Shown here: positions 45,865-57,700 of the stretch, one piece after another
Layout of the letters: the number at the start of each line of letters is the position of its first letter
How positions within the stretch are numbered: the stretch's first letter is position 1
Assembly (NCBI GenBank): GCA_033064195.1
Contig: JARBJD010000337.1
Location: 1-64,000, forward strand
Length of the DNA stretch: 64,000 nucleotides
Source of the DNA: Blattamonas nauphoetae
Taxonomy: Eukaryota > Preaxostyla > Oxymonadida
Direction: 5' to 3'
The notes under the pieces: generated by a model
Database searches by the model: none
The model's input: only the letters and a program-made list of their open reading frames with translations
What the model was told of the DNA's origin: nothing
Program-made: the position numbers and the translations under genes

Positions 45865-46219
45865 ATTAAAATGAACATGAAGAAAGGGGAGATCATCATT
45901 CCACCAAGTATTTTATCCACAGTATGCTCTATTTCCTTCTCAGATTACTCATATTATCCCAACTTCATCAGAAAAGCATAGCAATTAGTGAAGTGACACT
46001 TTGGAGAAGAGAATTCTGATCCTCCAGTTTCTGTCTGTTTTCAGTTTCCGGGAAAGGTGAATCACTTCACTTGTTGCTATGCTTTTCTGATGAAGTTGGG
46101 ATAATATGAGTAATCTGAGAAGGAAATAGAGCATACTGTGGATAAAATACTTGGTGGAATGATGATCTCCCCTTTCTTCGTGTTCATTTTAATTTGCCGA
46201 CCCATCGAAACCAACTGAT
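45839..46219. repeat. Long palindrome covering the surface-protein start
   Basis: The arms 45839-45997 and 46061-46219 are near-perfect inverted copies of about 159 bp around a 63-bp centre. The left arm includes the first eight or so codons and the upstream region of the 44200-45864 gene. The right arm is an inverted copy that leads into no matching gene. Confidence 0.85.
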
Positions 46220-46553
46220 AATATGATAAGATATATTCTAAGGTTTCGATCGACGTTTGGTCAACTTTCGGTCACGAGCAGTCATCTTTGATGTGTTAAT
46301 CAGGTGAATGAAATGCACTGATCTGGATAACAATCGAAAATCGTATATAGAAAGAGTTTTCATCTCAACTCTATCGAAATCGTCTCTGAAAAGGGCATGA
46401 TCACCTATCGATGGTTGTCCATGAGTCTACTCAGTTTCGAACTGCCATTTTGTGGCAAAGTGCTTCATACTCGTTGTCGTCGATATTTTGAGCAAAAGAC
46501 CGGATATACCCCAAAACAAGAGAAGGATATCGAATGTGAAATAAAAAGATGCC
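46220..46553. other. Intergenic between the palindrome and the SMC gene
   Basis: No gene is supported. A 3' flank for the SMC gene is expected here. Confidence 0.4.
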
Positions 46554-49500
46554 TCAATCATCAACCAACAGTCTTGGTCTCTTCACCACCTGCTTCATCG
46601 TCGTGTGTTTCTTCGCTTCCCCTTCCCCCTCGTCCACTTCTTCCACGAACGCCACGTTCATCACGCACGACGACCCATTCTTTTGATAAACACCCACAAT
46701 CTGCGGAGACAAGAAATACATTCCACGCCGAAGCGTCACAATGATCAGCTGTGGCGGCGTCTGGTTCTTCTCAAGCGCTGTCGACTCAAACACTGTCCCG
46801 TTTCGAAGAGCTGTCGCAACTCGACCAGCAAACACTGCGTCCAACGCGCATTCGATCTCGTCCATCAAAAGAAAGCAGTTTGTCCAACAGACTTGGAACG
46901 ACAGAATCAGTGTGAGCGACGCCAGACTCTGTTGACCTCCACTGAGCTGTCCATAATCCACCCACACTCCGCGCACACTCGGCGGACGAACATGGAATGT
47001 CAGACCGAGCCGGAAGGCGAGTGTCGGCGACTCGCTCATTGTGATTGTGCAGTCGCCTTCGGAGCGGGTGAGAAGGCGATAGATGCGGGAGACTTCGCTG
47101 TTTAGTCGCAGGACGGCGCGACGGAGACTTTGGAAGCGAATGTCTTCGATTTGGGCAAGTTCGGTCTGAGTGGAAGTGATGATTGAATTCAGCGATTCTG
47201 GGAAAAGAGAAGATGAGGGAGAGCTGAAATGAAAGAGAAATCAGACCTTCTCGCTTTTTCAGAACATCGATGTCGTCGCGTGTCTCAAACACAATTTTGA
47301 TCAAATCAAAACGAATTCCGCTTCGCCGCTCAACCATCTCCTTTCGGAGTGTCTCTATCGCCTCGTCCTGATCCTTCAGCCACGGCCAGAATCGAACACT
47401 GTCCCATCCGCTTCTCCACTCCACCGTTCCAGTCTCCACTCCACTCATCTCTTCATCGAACAGGTCGATCTCCTCCAAACTCCGTTTCAGATCCGCTCCG
47501 ACCACGCCGAGCAGTGTCTCGTTTCGAGCTGCCTCCTTCTCCAACCGTTTGATCGTCACGTTCGAAATGTTGATGTGTTCCCTCACAGCTTCGATTTGGC
47601 GTGAGAGGTGGATTGTCGACACTGTCAGTTCCGAGATCTGATGCTCCGTTGCGTCTTTCGTTTGGTCGATGTCTTCTCTCTGGGATTTCAGTTGGCGGAT
47701 GGCATCTGCTGATTCATCGATCAATTCTTTCGTTTCTTCCACTTTTTCTTTCAGCTCGTTCATTTCTTCTGTGAGTCTTGCTTCTTCTCTCTCCAACTCT
47801 TCCTTCCATCCACTTTCATTTTGGGTCATCCTCCCAATTCGTCTCTCCAACGCTCCGATTTTTCGTGTTGTGGTTTTTAGTTCAGCCATTCTATCCTGCC
47901 ACGTGTCCCGCAACTCACTGCTCATCGCTCGCTGCTCACACATCTGTCTGTGTTGTTCAGACAGCTTCTCCACTTCTTCTCGGAACATCACCAACCGCTC
48001 CTCGATCTCCTCTTTCTTCTCTTCCGACCGCTCGTCGACTGTCAACAGTTTATACTCGCATTCCGCCTGTCTCTGCTGGAGTAGTAACAGTTTGTCAGAC
48101 GTGGATGCTGCGAATTCCTGTTGCTGTTTCTGCAATTCTCCCATTTTCGATTGTAGAACACTCATTTCCCGAGCTGCTTCTCGAATCTCACGCTGACTCT
48201 CCTCCACTTCTGACGTCAGAATCCGCTCTCTCGTCTGGAACGTCTCGATGGCTCGTTGGAGGAGAGATAGTTTCTCTTCTCTCTCCTTCTCTCGAACTCG
48301 CATCGAGTCTTCGTGTTCTCGTTCTTGTTCCTCAAGAGCGATCTTCGAGCTCTCCTGATCGTCTTCCGAGGCTGCACGAATCCAGCACGGATCTTTCATT
48401 CCTTCCATCTTCCTTCCTGCGTCACCAATCCGAAACGATATCTCCCCATCGCTTCGAAAGATCTCACCTGACAGTGTCACAATGTTCTTCTTGTTCCGAC
48501 CACCCGATGTCTGCTGCCAATGCTTGCGAAGTCGGAGCGCCTCGTCTGTCGACGAACAGACGACCCAATTTTTGCAGATGTGGGTCACAAAATGATCGAG
48601 TTCTGGTTTCGACTGGATGAGAGAACGAAGCGGAGTGCCTTCATTCCGATTGAACTGCTTCGGCTGGCCGCTGGGTGTGGCGTTGTGTGGCTGCGTGTGG
48701 GGGATCACATCACATTTCACAACACCGATCTTCCTCTCACGAAAGAGCGAGATCAACCGCGCTCCGTCTTCTCTGCTTTGAACAACAACATTCTTTCGTC
48801 GACTTTCAAAAGCGACGTTCACAGCTTTCTCAAATTGCTTCTCGTTGACTGTCAGCACATCCGCTAAGATTCCGACCACTCCTTCGTGGATGTTCGCTTG
48901 TTCATGCACAACTCGCAGCCAGAGCGGCTCGCCTGGTCTGAACACAATCGATCCTGTGGACGAGATCTTCCCAGCGCGGCGATCGCGAAAGAATTGGAGC
49001 ATGCGTTGATCGTCTTCGAGATCTCGTTTCGAGCGTTGCGTGAACTCCTGAAGATCTGTCTTGGCTGACGAAAGTTCCATTTGCAGTTTCTCTCTGCTTT
49101 CCGCTTTCGTTTGTGCGGATTGGCGAAGTGTGTTGAGGTGGAGTTGATGAGAAGAGATCTTCTGTTCGAGTTGGGAACGTTGTTCTTCGAATGAACGATT
49201 TGTCGCATGTCCAGTTTCCTCCACTTCCATCATCGCGCCTTTGATCGCCTCCAACTTCGCCTCCAGCTCTTCTTCCGTCTCCACATCCATCCCCACCAAT
49301 CCCTCCAACCTCGTCACTTCGTCTTTCATTGTTTTGTGGGAATCTTCGAGCATCAAAAATCGATCTTCGTCGAAACTGGCTCCAAACGTCTCGTTCTCCT
49401 TCCACTCCGCCAGTTCACGTGTCAACTCCTCCTTTCTCTCCATCAACAGTTGCAGTTCTTCCTCAGCTTTGTGAAGTTTAGCTTGAGCGTCCGCGTCTTC

Positions 49501-50702
49501 CTTCATTTTCTCAGCTTTTTCTTCTTTCAGTGTTCGAAGTGCTCGTTCTGCCCGTCGGACAGACTCTCCAAGTTCGCTTAGCTTCCCATAAAGTGATTCT
49601 GTGTTGTTTTGGGCATTGCGAAGGGACAGGGAGATTGTTTCGAGTTTGGTGTTGATTTCAGAGAGAGTGTGTTCTAATGTGGTGATTTGGGAGGTTTCGT
49701 TTGTTTGAGTTTCATGAAGTGCTTTGAGTTCTTCAGTTTTCTTTCAAAAAATGAGAGAATATGAGAAAATACGATTTCTATGAACTTTTTTTCGGTTTCC
49801 ATGCACTCAATAATTGCTTCTTTTTTCTGTTCTTCGATGGCTTGGATAATCTGAAGCGATTTCACTTCTTTCCGTTTCACTTCATCGTATTCGTCAACAT
49901 AGACGTTATTTTCATCAATAATTTCTTGTTTCGCTTCTATATCTCGCTGTATTTCATATTGGTTTTGCTGAAATCCAACTAAGAGTTGTTTCTAACGAGA
50001 AAAATGGAAATGAAGTGACGGCACAAACTTTATCACTAATCTGCCTAATAATGTCCCTATGCCCGAGGAACTGCTCAAGATAGTTCAACATTTCTTGTGC
50101 TGACTTACTTCCAAACGTTGCTGTCTCGTTTTGGAGTAAACAGTATCGATCCGAAAAGTCAATCTCGACCCCATAAGAGAGCAGGTATTCGTGCAATTCA
50201 TCACGAGAAACCTTCTTAAAACCGCCCTTTCTTGTTGATTTGCTTGTTATTGCGGGCGTACTGTTCGATGTGGGACGGATGAAGAAGGAGGATTTGGTGT
50301 CGTTGAATACACGCTTGATTACAATTTTGTTGATAAAATCTTCAACATTTTGGGAATCATTGACTTTGAATGTCATTGTCACGCTTCCTTCTCGGTCGCC
50401 ATTGGCTTTTGCTGCTGAATTCAAGAGAGAGCTTCAAACGAAGAGGATTATTCGACGATTGATGAGCATACGAGAGATTTTCACTTCGGACATTGGATGA
50501 TCGATTACCAAGACAGAACAATACAGCTTGATAGAGGAAAATTTACGAGAATAAGGAGAGTGGAAGACGAACCATCGATCATGTTTGATTTCCCTGAACC
50601 ATTGGGGCCAATGACGGTTGTAAATGACGAATTGAAATCCATGATTGTTCTGTTTCGGTAACTCTTAAAGTTATGCATTTCCAAGGTTTCTAGCGTGATC
50701 AT
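46554..50702 (-). CDS. SMC4-like condensin ATPase, six exons
   Basis: Exons (minus): 50702-50573, 50526-50440, 50414-50029, 49991-49773, 49740 to about 47247, and about 47170-46554. The first four introns are 46, 25, 37 and 32 nt and keep frame exactly; the last join near 47.2 kb is not settled. The N-terminus has FKSYRNRTIMDF and the Walker A GPNGSGKSNMID, then AVLFCLGNRSSNVRSENLSY, and YLLSYGVEIDF...EMLNYLEQFLGHRDI as in SMC4. A long coiled coil flanks a hinge near residue 520. The C-terminus has the signature QLSGGQQSLASLTLILSF, Walker B FLLMDEIECALD and the SMC4-like LIIVTLRRGMYFLSPQIVGV. Condensin compacts chromosomes using this ATPase head. The SMC identity is firm; SMC4 rather than SMC2 or SMC3 rests on these motifs. 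Confidence 0.8.
50415..50439 (-). other. 25-nt GT-AG intron in the SMC4-like gene
   Basis: The segment GTTTGAAGCTCTCTCTTGAA...CAG is removed between codons so that the frame moves cleanly from the SSNNPL block to AKANGDREGSVTMTF. It is the shortest supported intron in the window and argues that other short frame breaks may also be introns. Confidence 0.65.
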
Positions 50703-51076
50703 TGCGACGGGATCACTTGAATCGACTACAGTCGTGTCAAGAGATTATTTGTTCCAGTACGGCATTGTGTGGATAGAAAAGACGATTGTGAACATGTTTC
50801 AGCAGGAAATGCTTCATGAAGGATGATCCAGACTCTCGATTGTTTGGATTATCAAAAAGTTATGGACTGAAGGATTGATCGGTGATTGCCTGTTCCAGAA
50901 AAGGGAGCAAGAAGACATAAAACGGCTTTTGCACGGAGAAAGAACTGAGATCAAAAAACATCAGGTTCTTACAACGGATAAACTGGTAGAGAGAGGAAGT
51001 TCTCGTTGATCCGAGAAAATGTCCGGAATCCTCTGGAAAATGAAAAGCAACACAAAAGGAATGATACGATGGGCGA
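50703..51076. other. Intergenic, likely SMC promoter region
   Basis: No coding frame; lies between the start of the SMC gene and the 3' end of the next minus-strand gene. Confidence 0.4.
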
Positions 51077-54000
51077 CTATGGGAGGGAGGACTTTGGAGA
51101 GTGATACTTCATTTCGTTCAGACTCGCTGAATTTGTGTAATTCCGAAGATCGGGTTGATCCGACGTGGCAGGAGTGAATGATGGGGAGTGTTCCTCAGTC
51201 TGCGCTGGGCGCGCAAGTGGGGCGCTGAAATGAGGCACATACTGCACAGGGAAGTTCAACCGAACGTGCGGTGGGAGTCCACCGATGCTGGGAGATGAAG
51301 CTGACGAGACAGAGGAGGGTGTGAGGGTCACAGGTGTTGAATGTGGAGTGAGATTCAATGGAGCCGAATGAGGAGTCAGTGTTGGCGATGGCTGGATCGG
51401 TCTGAGCGTTGGTGTGTCGAACTCGAGGTTCTTGAACTGGATGAGTGGGGGTTGATGGGGAGGTGGGCGAGATGTTGTCAGATTGTGGGTGAGTTCAGAT
51501 GTCTGCATTCCGGCTGGATGGGTCAGCAGTGGAGCTTGTTTTGGAGTGTGGGGAGCTTTCTGAAGATGAGGAAATTGGATCAGTGGTTGTGAGTCAGGCG
51601 TGCCGTGTTCGACGAAATCCCCCTTCTGCCTGTGCTGTTTCCGAACCTGCTGTTGCTGCAAATGTCCCAGTGCCTCTTTCGATTGAGTCACAAACCTCGA
51701 AAGATTGGTGTCGAGTGACATCCTCAGATCTCTCATCGGGACTTGCTTGGCTGGATCAGGCGTGAGCTCGCTCGGCGGGGTGTTAAGATCCGAGTCGTGA
51801 AAACTGCTGTGGAGGGAGAGTTCGAGGCTGTCCAACGCATTTTCTCTTCCTGACTTCGACATGGAGTTCACATCGATTCGGTTTGATGAATGAATGGAGG
51901 GGATCTCAGGTGAGTGGGTGGGAAAGTGGGAAGAGAGGGACGGCTCGTTTTGGCGGAAGAAGTCCAAATCTGAGATCGATGAACCAAACGAGGCTGTATC
52001 TTCGTTTGTCAGCTCATCGTCACATTCAGAATCAGAAAGGAACTCATCTGTCAGGACACTGGTATCCAGAGCGAGTGGATGGTGCTTGTGAGAGTCAGAG
52101 TCGGCTGTGCTGAACGGTGCAAACGACAGACCAGGCGGAAGTCTGGAGTCCTGCTTCCCACTCTCCTCTTCTTCCTCCCCGTCAATCTCTTCATCCGGCA
52201 ACATCGGTTTGAACGCTCTCGCGTGGACATTGAGATGGTGCATGGAATGAACCTTGTGGATCGGATACGGGAACTTCGGGGACGACGTTTCGGACAGAAA
52301 GTGGTTTGAGTTGAACGAGTTAGGGTAGCTTGATGGAGTGTGAGGGTAATACAGTTCTTGATGAGGGGCGAGATAAGAATTTTGTGAGATAGGCGACAAA
52401 TTGCTCAAATTGTCGCCGTGATAATCGATTTGAAGGGGAGGGACTGATGGGAAACGTTGAGTTTTGGTTGATGGGGAGTCGATCCGGCGTGTCGTTGGAG
52501 ACGAAAATGAGTGGTTGAAGGTGAATGGTTTGATATGTGTCCGCAATACGGAGAGAGGGTCGTTGTTTGGCTCGATTTCGGGAGGAGTTTCGTCGATCGG
52601 GAGTGAATCTAAAAATATGGGCTCCTTTGGAACCGGGAGCGAATCACTGCGGACCGGGAAAGAATCGAAGAAGGTTGGTACAGTTCGCCGCTGGGCGGTT
52701 GGCGTAGTGCTAAATTTGCGTGGGAGAGGGGGATGGGAGGGGTCAGGGAGTGGCGTGATAACAGGAGAGTTGAATTGTCCAACCATTCTCGGTGCAGGTG
52801 CTCCAAGCGGCGGGATTGGATGGAGAGGACGAATATTTGCGAGGTTTTGGGAGGGGCGCGTGGGGGAGTTGATAGATTTGGCCGAGAAGGGTATTTGGCT
52901 AGAAATTGGGTTGATGCCAGGTGAAACAGGGCTACGGTACGAGAGAGATGACGAATTATAGGAATGCGGCTCAGAATGAATTGATGATTGCTCGACGAGT
53001 GGTCTTTTGACGATTTCTGGAGTTTGGAAGACGAGGGGTTGATCCGATTGGAGGATAGGCTTAGTGGTCTGTATAGTGAGAGGGATGTATTGAGTTCGTT
53101 CTGAATCAGCATTCCTTGGAGTTTGCTCAGCAGAAATTGGGGATGAGAACATTGACGAATCCTCATTTTTCTGAGAGTCGCGATCTGTCGATTTTGCTTT
53201 CTCATTCTCGAGAGCAGCTTGAAATTCATGTCTAAGTGTTGATGTGGATAGTTTAGCAAAAGACACAGGCGGTAATTGCTTGAATTCGACGTCGTCTTCC
53301 TCGACGTGTGTTTCGTCCTCAAGAGACTTCAGTGAATATTGTGACATTCTGTGAACCGCAAGCATTTTCCCGGTGAAAGACGCGAAAAATGCCTCACACA
53401 GCCATGTCGAATCCGGGTGTGTCGAAGTGTGTGCCCAGACATAAGCTGTCAGTGGTGATGTGATAGAATGAATCGATAAAAATTGTTGATCGGTTCGATA
53501 GGACTCAGGAAGAGCCGTTGACAACGGAATATAACCACCATTGACTTGCAAAGGAACGTGAGGGAACGGAATTACGAAAGCCTCAGGATCCACAGAATCC
53601 GCAGGAAGAAGAACAACAACTGCATCAGCAGGATCAGTACGTCGTGATAGAATCCTGAGCGGTGCTAAATAGACAGAAAGAAATAAAGGTTGAGTGGTGT
53701 TGGGCTTGGATGAATTTTGTTGTGAACGTTTGTCAGATAGAATATGATCTGCAGGAACTGCTGCAGATACGAGGAGTGAAGGTCGAGCGGGAAGAATGTC
53801 GACTAAGCTGACAAGTCCGTTGAGAATAGCCCGTTTCAGGTGAGAATGCATATTGTGCCTTTTGATGGTGTGATAAGGACATATATCCATTAGTGGGCCA
53901 TCAATATCCTTCGTATTATTTGTTTTGCAGAGGATATCGAATCTCGACTTCTCAATCTGTAGCTGGGACAAGTAGAATGTTCTGGACAGGGAACAGGTAA

Positions 54001-54340
54001 TAAGGGAATAAATAGGGAAATATCATCGAAATAGAATACACACTTGAGAATACTAGACATAGCCTGGATTGAGATAGCGCAAAATGCTTGGCTATCAGTG
54101 ATTAGGTGGTTGACAAGAATTGGGACTTGCGTCTTGTGAATCCTTGCAGGAAATAGTGGAATTTTATAAGTTTCGCATTGTTGAGCGAGGTCGCTCTTTG
54201 GAAAGAATTGAACCGGAACAAATTGTATGTCATCTGCGCAGAAAAATGATGTCACGTGGAGGAAATGACACACCGAACTGGAGGAGACAGTATATAGATT
54301 CAAAAGTCTCAACATGAGTGAAACCAGTGTTGAACAAAAG
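51077..54340 (-). CDS. Large unknown protein: folded N-terminus, long disordered Ser/Pro tail
   Basis: The main exon is 53981-51077, ending in TGA. It joins through a 62-nt intron (53982-54043, GTGTGT...GTCCAG) to 54044-54233, and probably through another short intron (GTGTGT...GCGCAG) to a 5' exon near 54270-54340 with no ATG in frame, so the start is missing. The folded part reads DDIQFVPVQFFPKSDLAQQC, PILVNHLITDSQAFCAISIQ, YLSQLQIEKSRFDILCK and PLFLSVYLAPLRILSRRTDP, with beta-rich segments to about residue 230. The remaining 700 or so residues are rich in S, P, T and Q with many SP sites (for example TPSPTLTPHSAP-like repeats). It is not recognised. It is transcribed head-to-head with the giant gene, so the two may share a promoter. 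Confidence 0.65.
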
Positions 54341-54726
54341 AAATTGACAAGCGGAACATGAATTCGAGCGATGGGATTACAACCTAATTGAGGATGAGAA
54401 AATAAAGACCACGATAAAAAAGATAGAAGGAGGGAGATGGATAGAGGAGGACAGTTGAAGATTGAATGTGAAAAAGACTGACGAGATTTCAAACCGACTC
54501 GAAAGCTCGTGATGCAAAGGGACCCTGTATGTTAATGTGGAAGAAATTAAAGGTACGACATGTAGAGCGTAAGGCTGGGATCAGGAACCACTTGATCTTT
54601 GGTAATCGGACACAATCGTGCCAGCGCTCCGTCATCGCAATGATATGAATAATGTGCGGAAGTTAATGGGAGGTAATGTAATACAAAAAAGGTGGAGAGG
54701 TTGTTGTTCTCAAGCTAGATTGATGA

Positions 54727-57700
54727 ATGGGTCTGATCGGACACTTAAATCTTCTGATGAGTTTTTTTCTGATCCTCTTTCTTCTTTTCCTTCTTTCTCT
54801 CCTGGGTCTTTCGTTATATGTCTGGATTCGAAATGAAATCATGTTTGTCGTTGTCATTCTCACACATCACTTTCCTCTCTATCAGCAAACAAGGACCAAT
54901 CATGTTTCTCCAGACTCTTCGAGACCACTTTCCTTCACTTCAAATAAGTGGAGATTTGAGTAGTTCTCGCACTATTGCCAATTTGAGCATCAAACATTCG
55001 GTATCTCTCTTTCATTCACGAATGCTTTGCTTAGAATACTCGCTTCTCGATTTCATTCACAGCCTCTGAGGTCACTCTCCCATTTTGCTCGAACGGAGTA
55101 ACGTTCACACTGACACCCTCAGCAATCGTGAAAGATCCTCACCTCGTTGTGGTCAAGCATTCTTCGCTCATTCCATCAATTACCCAACTGCCCTTCACCC
55201 AAAATGACAAAATAATCACTGAAGAGAAGGCTTCACGCACATCAGCAGCGTCTAAACTCGTTCAGGCATACTTCATCGAGCCACTGTTCAAAAAATCGAT
55301 CAACCGAATCGTTTCTGACCTCCGAAACTCAGAAACACATCAAATCATCATGCAATCATTGAACGTTTTGATAATCGAAGACTCACTTGACAAACGAGAG
55401 TGGGTAACATTCAAATCGAAAACAACCTCCATGAAGACAAAACATCTCGTCGAAACATTCCTGAATCCAAACACACTTGTTTCAGATGATATTGCTGCAT
55501 TTGTTCTCGAAAATTTCGAGGTCATCTCGACGTTTGTTGAACTATCAACCGGAATCGATGAACTTTCAGTGGCCACGGAAGACCATAATTGCACCGTCTC
55601 AACCAACAATATGTACTCTCTCTCACCCTCCATGGATTGCAAGACAGCAAGAATCAAAGTGTCAATCAAGGAACTATCAGCAAGCCTTTCGGGAACACTC
55701 AAAATACACTCCGAACAGTCCAACACAGACTCTGACGAAGGAACGAAGAAAAAGACATCAGCTTTCTATTCAATGAAATCCACTCATTCTGAACAGTGGA
55801 ATTTCTCGATTCTCACCTTCGAGCCAACCAGTGTCTCAATCAACGCGACGTGTATTATCGTGTCGCTCCATTCTCACAACAGGGCGAAGACAACATTCAC
55901 GTTCACGTCTCTTGTCATCTCTTCTCTCGTGCATGGAGAGATTTCACTCCCTCTTCTCATTAAAGAGCTCAACGAGGAGTGTGATCAACCATCACAAATC
56001 AACGTCTCCAAACCGAATGCGCATTCCGCATTTTCTTTCACAACCAAGCACCAAAAACTAAAAATGAGAGATATATTCTCCGCAGAGCAGCCAAAGCTTT
56101 ATATCAATTCGCTCAGTCTCTCAATTGATTCATCAACAAACACGACGTCTAAAGAACATTCTCTCCATCAAACCTTCTGGGAACAGCATGCATCACCAAC
56201 TACAATGTACTCATCTCTCTGCAAAATTGACAAAGCAGTGTTTATTCCTAGTTCGCAGATGCCACTGTCATTCTCGTCAGAAGGCACACTAACTGACAGT
56301 GAAGACTCCTTGATCCCCATTAATGTCCTCATCAATTCTCTCAACCATGGAAAATTCAACAATACTGGATTATCTGTGGAGAATCTCGCTGTCTACATCG
56401 ATTGGACGTCGAACGAGAAGAAACACCTTCTCCCATCACTATGCCTCTCTGATTGTGACTCAATATCCATCTCCCTCCGAAACATTGTTGATTTTGAGTC
56501 TTTAGTGCCTCTTCAGACGTTTTTCCCGACGTCACAATCACAACCATCGACAAACCACACGCCACCATTCAGCGTCAAGACATCGCGACTTACCCTTGTT
56601 TCAGAGGAAAACAAGCCAAAACAATCTTCTAGCTCTTGCCGAAAAGGTCCTTCTGTCATCATTTCTTCGGAAAATGCATCGTTGGAACATTCGCTGACGC
56701 CTGAAGATTCAATCCTCCTGACTGGCAATGAAACACGAATCAATGTCTACAATGAAAGCAAACAACCTGGCATTATGTCGTATTTCCCCACTTTAGGTTT
56801 CTCTTCGAGCTGGAGGCAGAAAACGCAAGATGTGGACACCGGACGAAAAGATGATGGTCGACTCGTTTTTAGCGAACATCAAATCAAATTAACCGTAGCT
56901 GGCAATGCCCAACTCAATTTCTCGCCGTCTTTCTTCACCTCAACGGTGTCGGAATTTATCCTTGAGCCGTTATCGCCGCTTGTTACTCTGATCAAGGCCA
57001 CAATTCCCGTTCGTAAAATTGACGTTAAATCTCGCCAATTTCTGATTCAAACCACCCAAGTGCAAGCCCTTTGTTCCCTTTCCGATGCATCGACACCAAT
57101 TCTTCTCCATACCCCGTCTGTGTCTGTGCATGTTGAATCCACACCGATCGTCCAGGTGACTGGTCGTTCGAAGCGAATTGTTCTCGATCCATCAGATCCA
57201 ACATTCCTACTTATCGAATCCCTCGGATTCATCAACACATGCCGTGTTACTTTCGAGCAAGGAACCACGCTGTCACTCGTCGAAAAGGAAAGCGAGATTC
57301 TGACGGTTTTGTCAATTTCAAGAATAGAAATCGCCCATAGGACGGTAAAATCGCATTCAAACGTTATTGCTGTCCCTACTCTGGATGAAACAGAAGGTGT
57401 TCAAATTGTGGTCGGATCGGTCACACTCGAAACGAAGCAAGAAGTAATCGACTCTCTTTCGAAGACAATTGCCATCCTTCTCAAACACTCGTCCCTCCTT
57501 CTCTTCACTCGCCTCCAAAAACCAAAGAATTTGGCCGTCAGCGTTGAATTAATTAAGGCCAACTTCTCCAACGAAGAGATGGACGATGCAATCACTCTCG
57601 AAATGTCACTCAACGCCAACCGAGCACAGAATCTCTTCTCAACCCAGTTCAACAACTTCTCAATGCGTTCAGACCACTCTGTCCTCTCCTCCATCAATCA

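Noticed and set aside
47778-48620. 280-codon plus-strand frame
   Set aside because: It is the complement of the SMC coiled coil and has no signals of its own.
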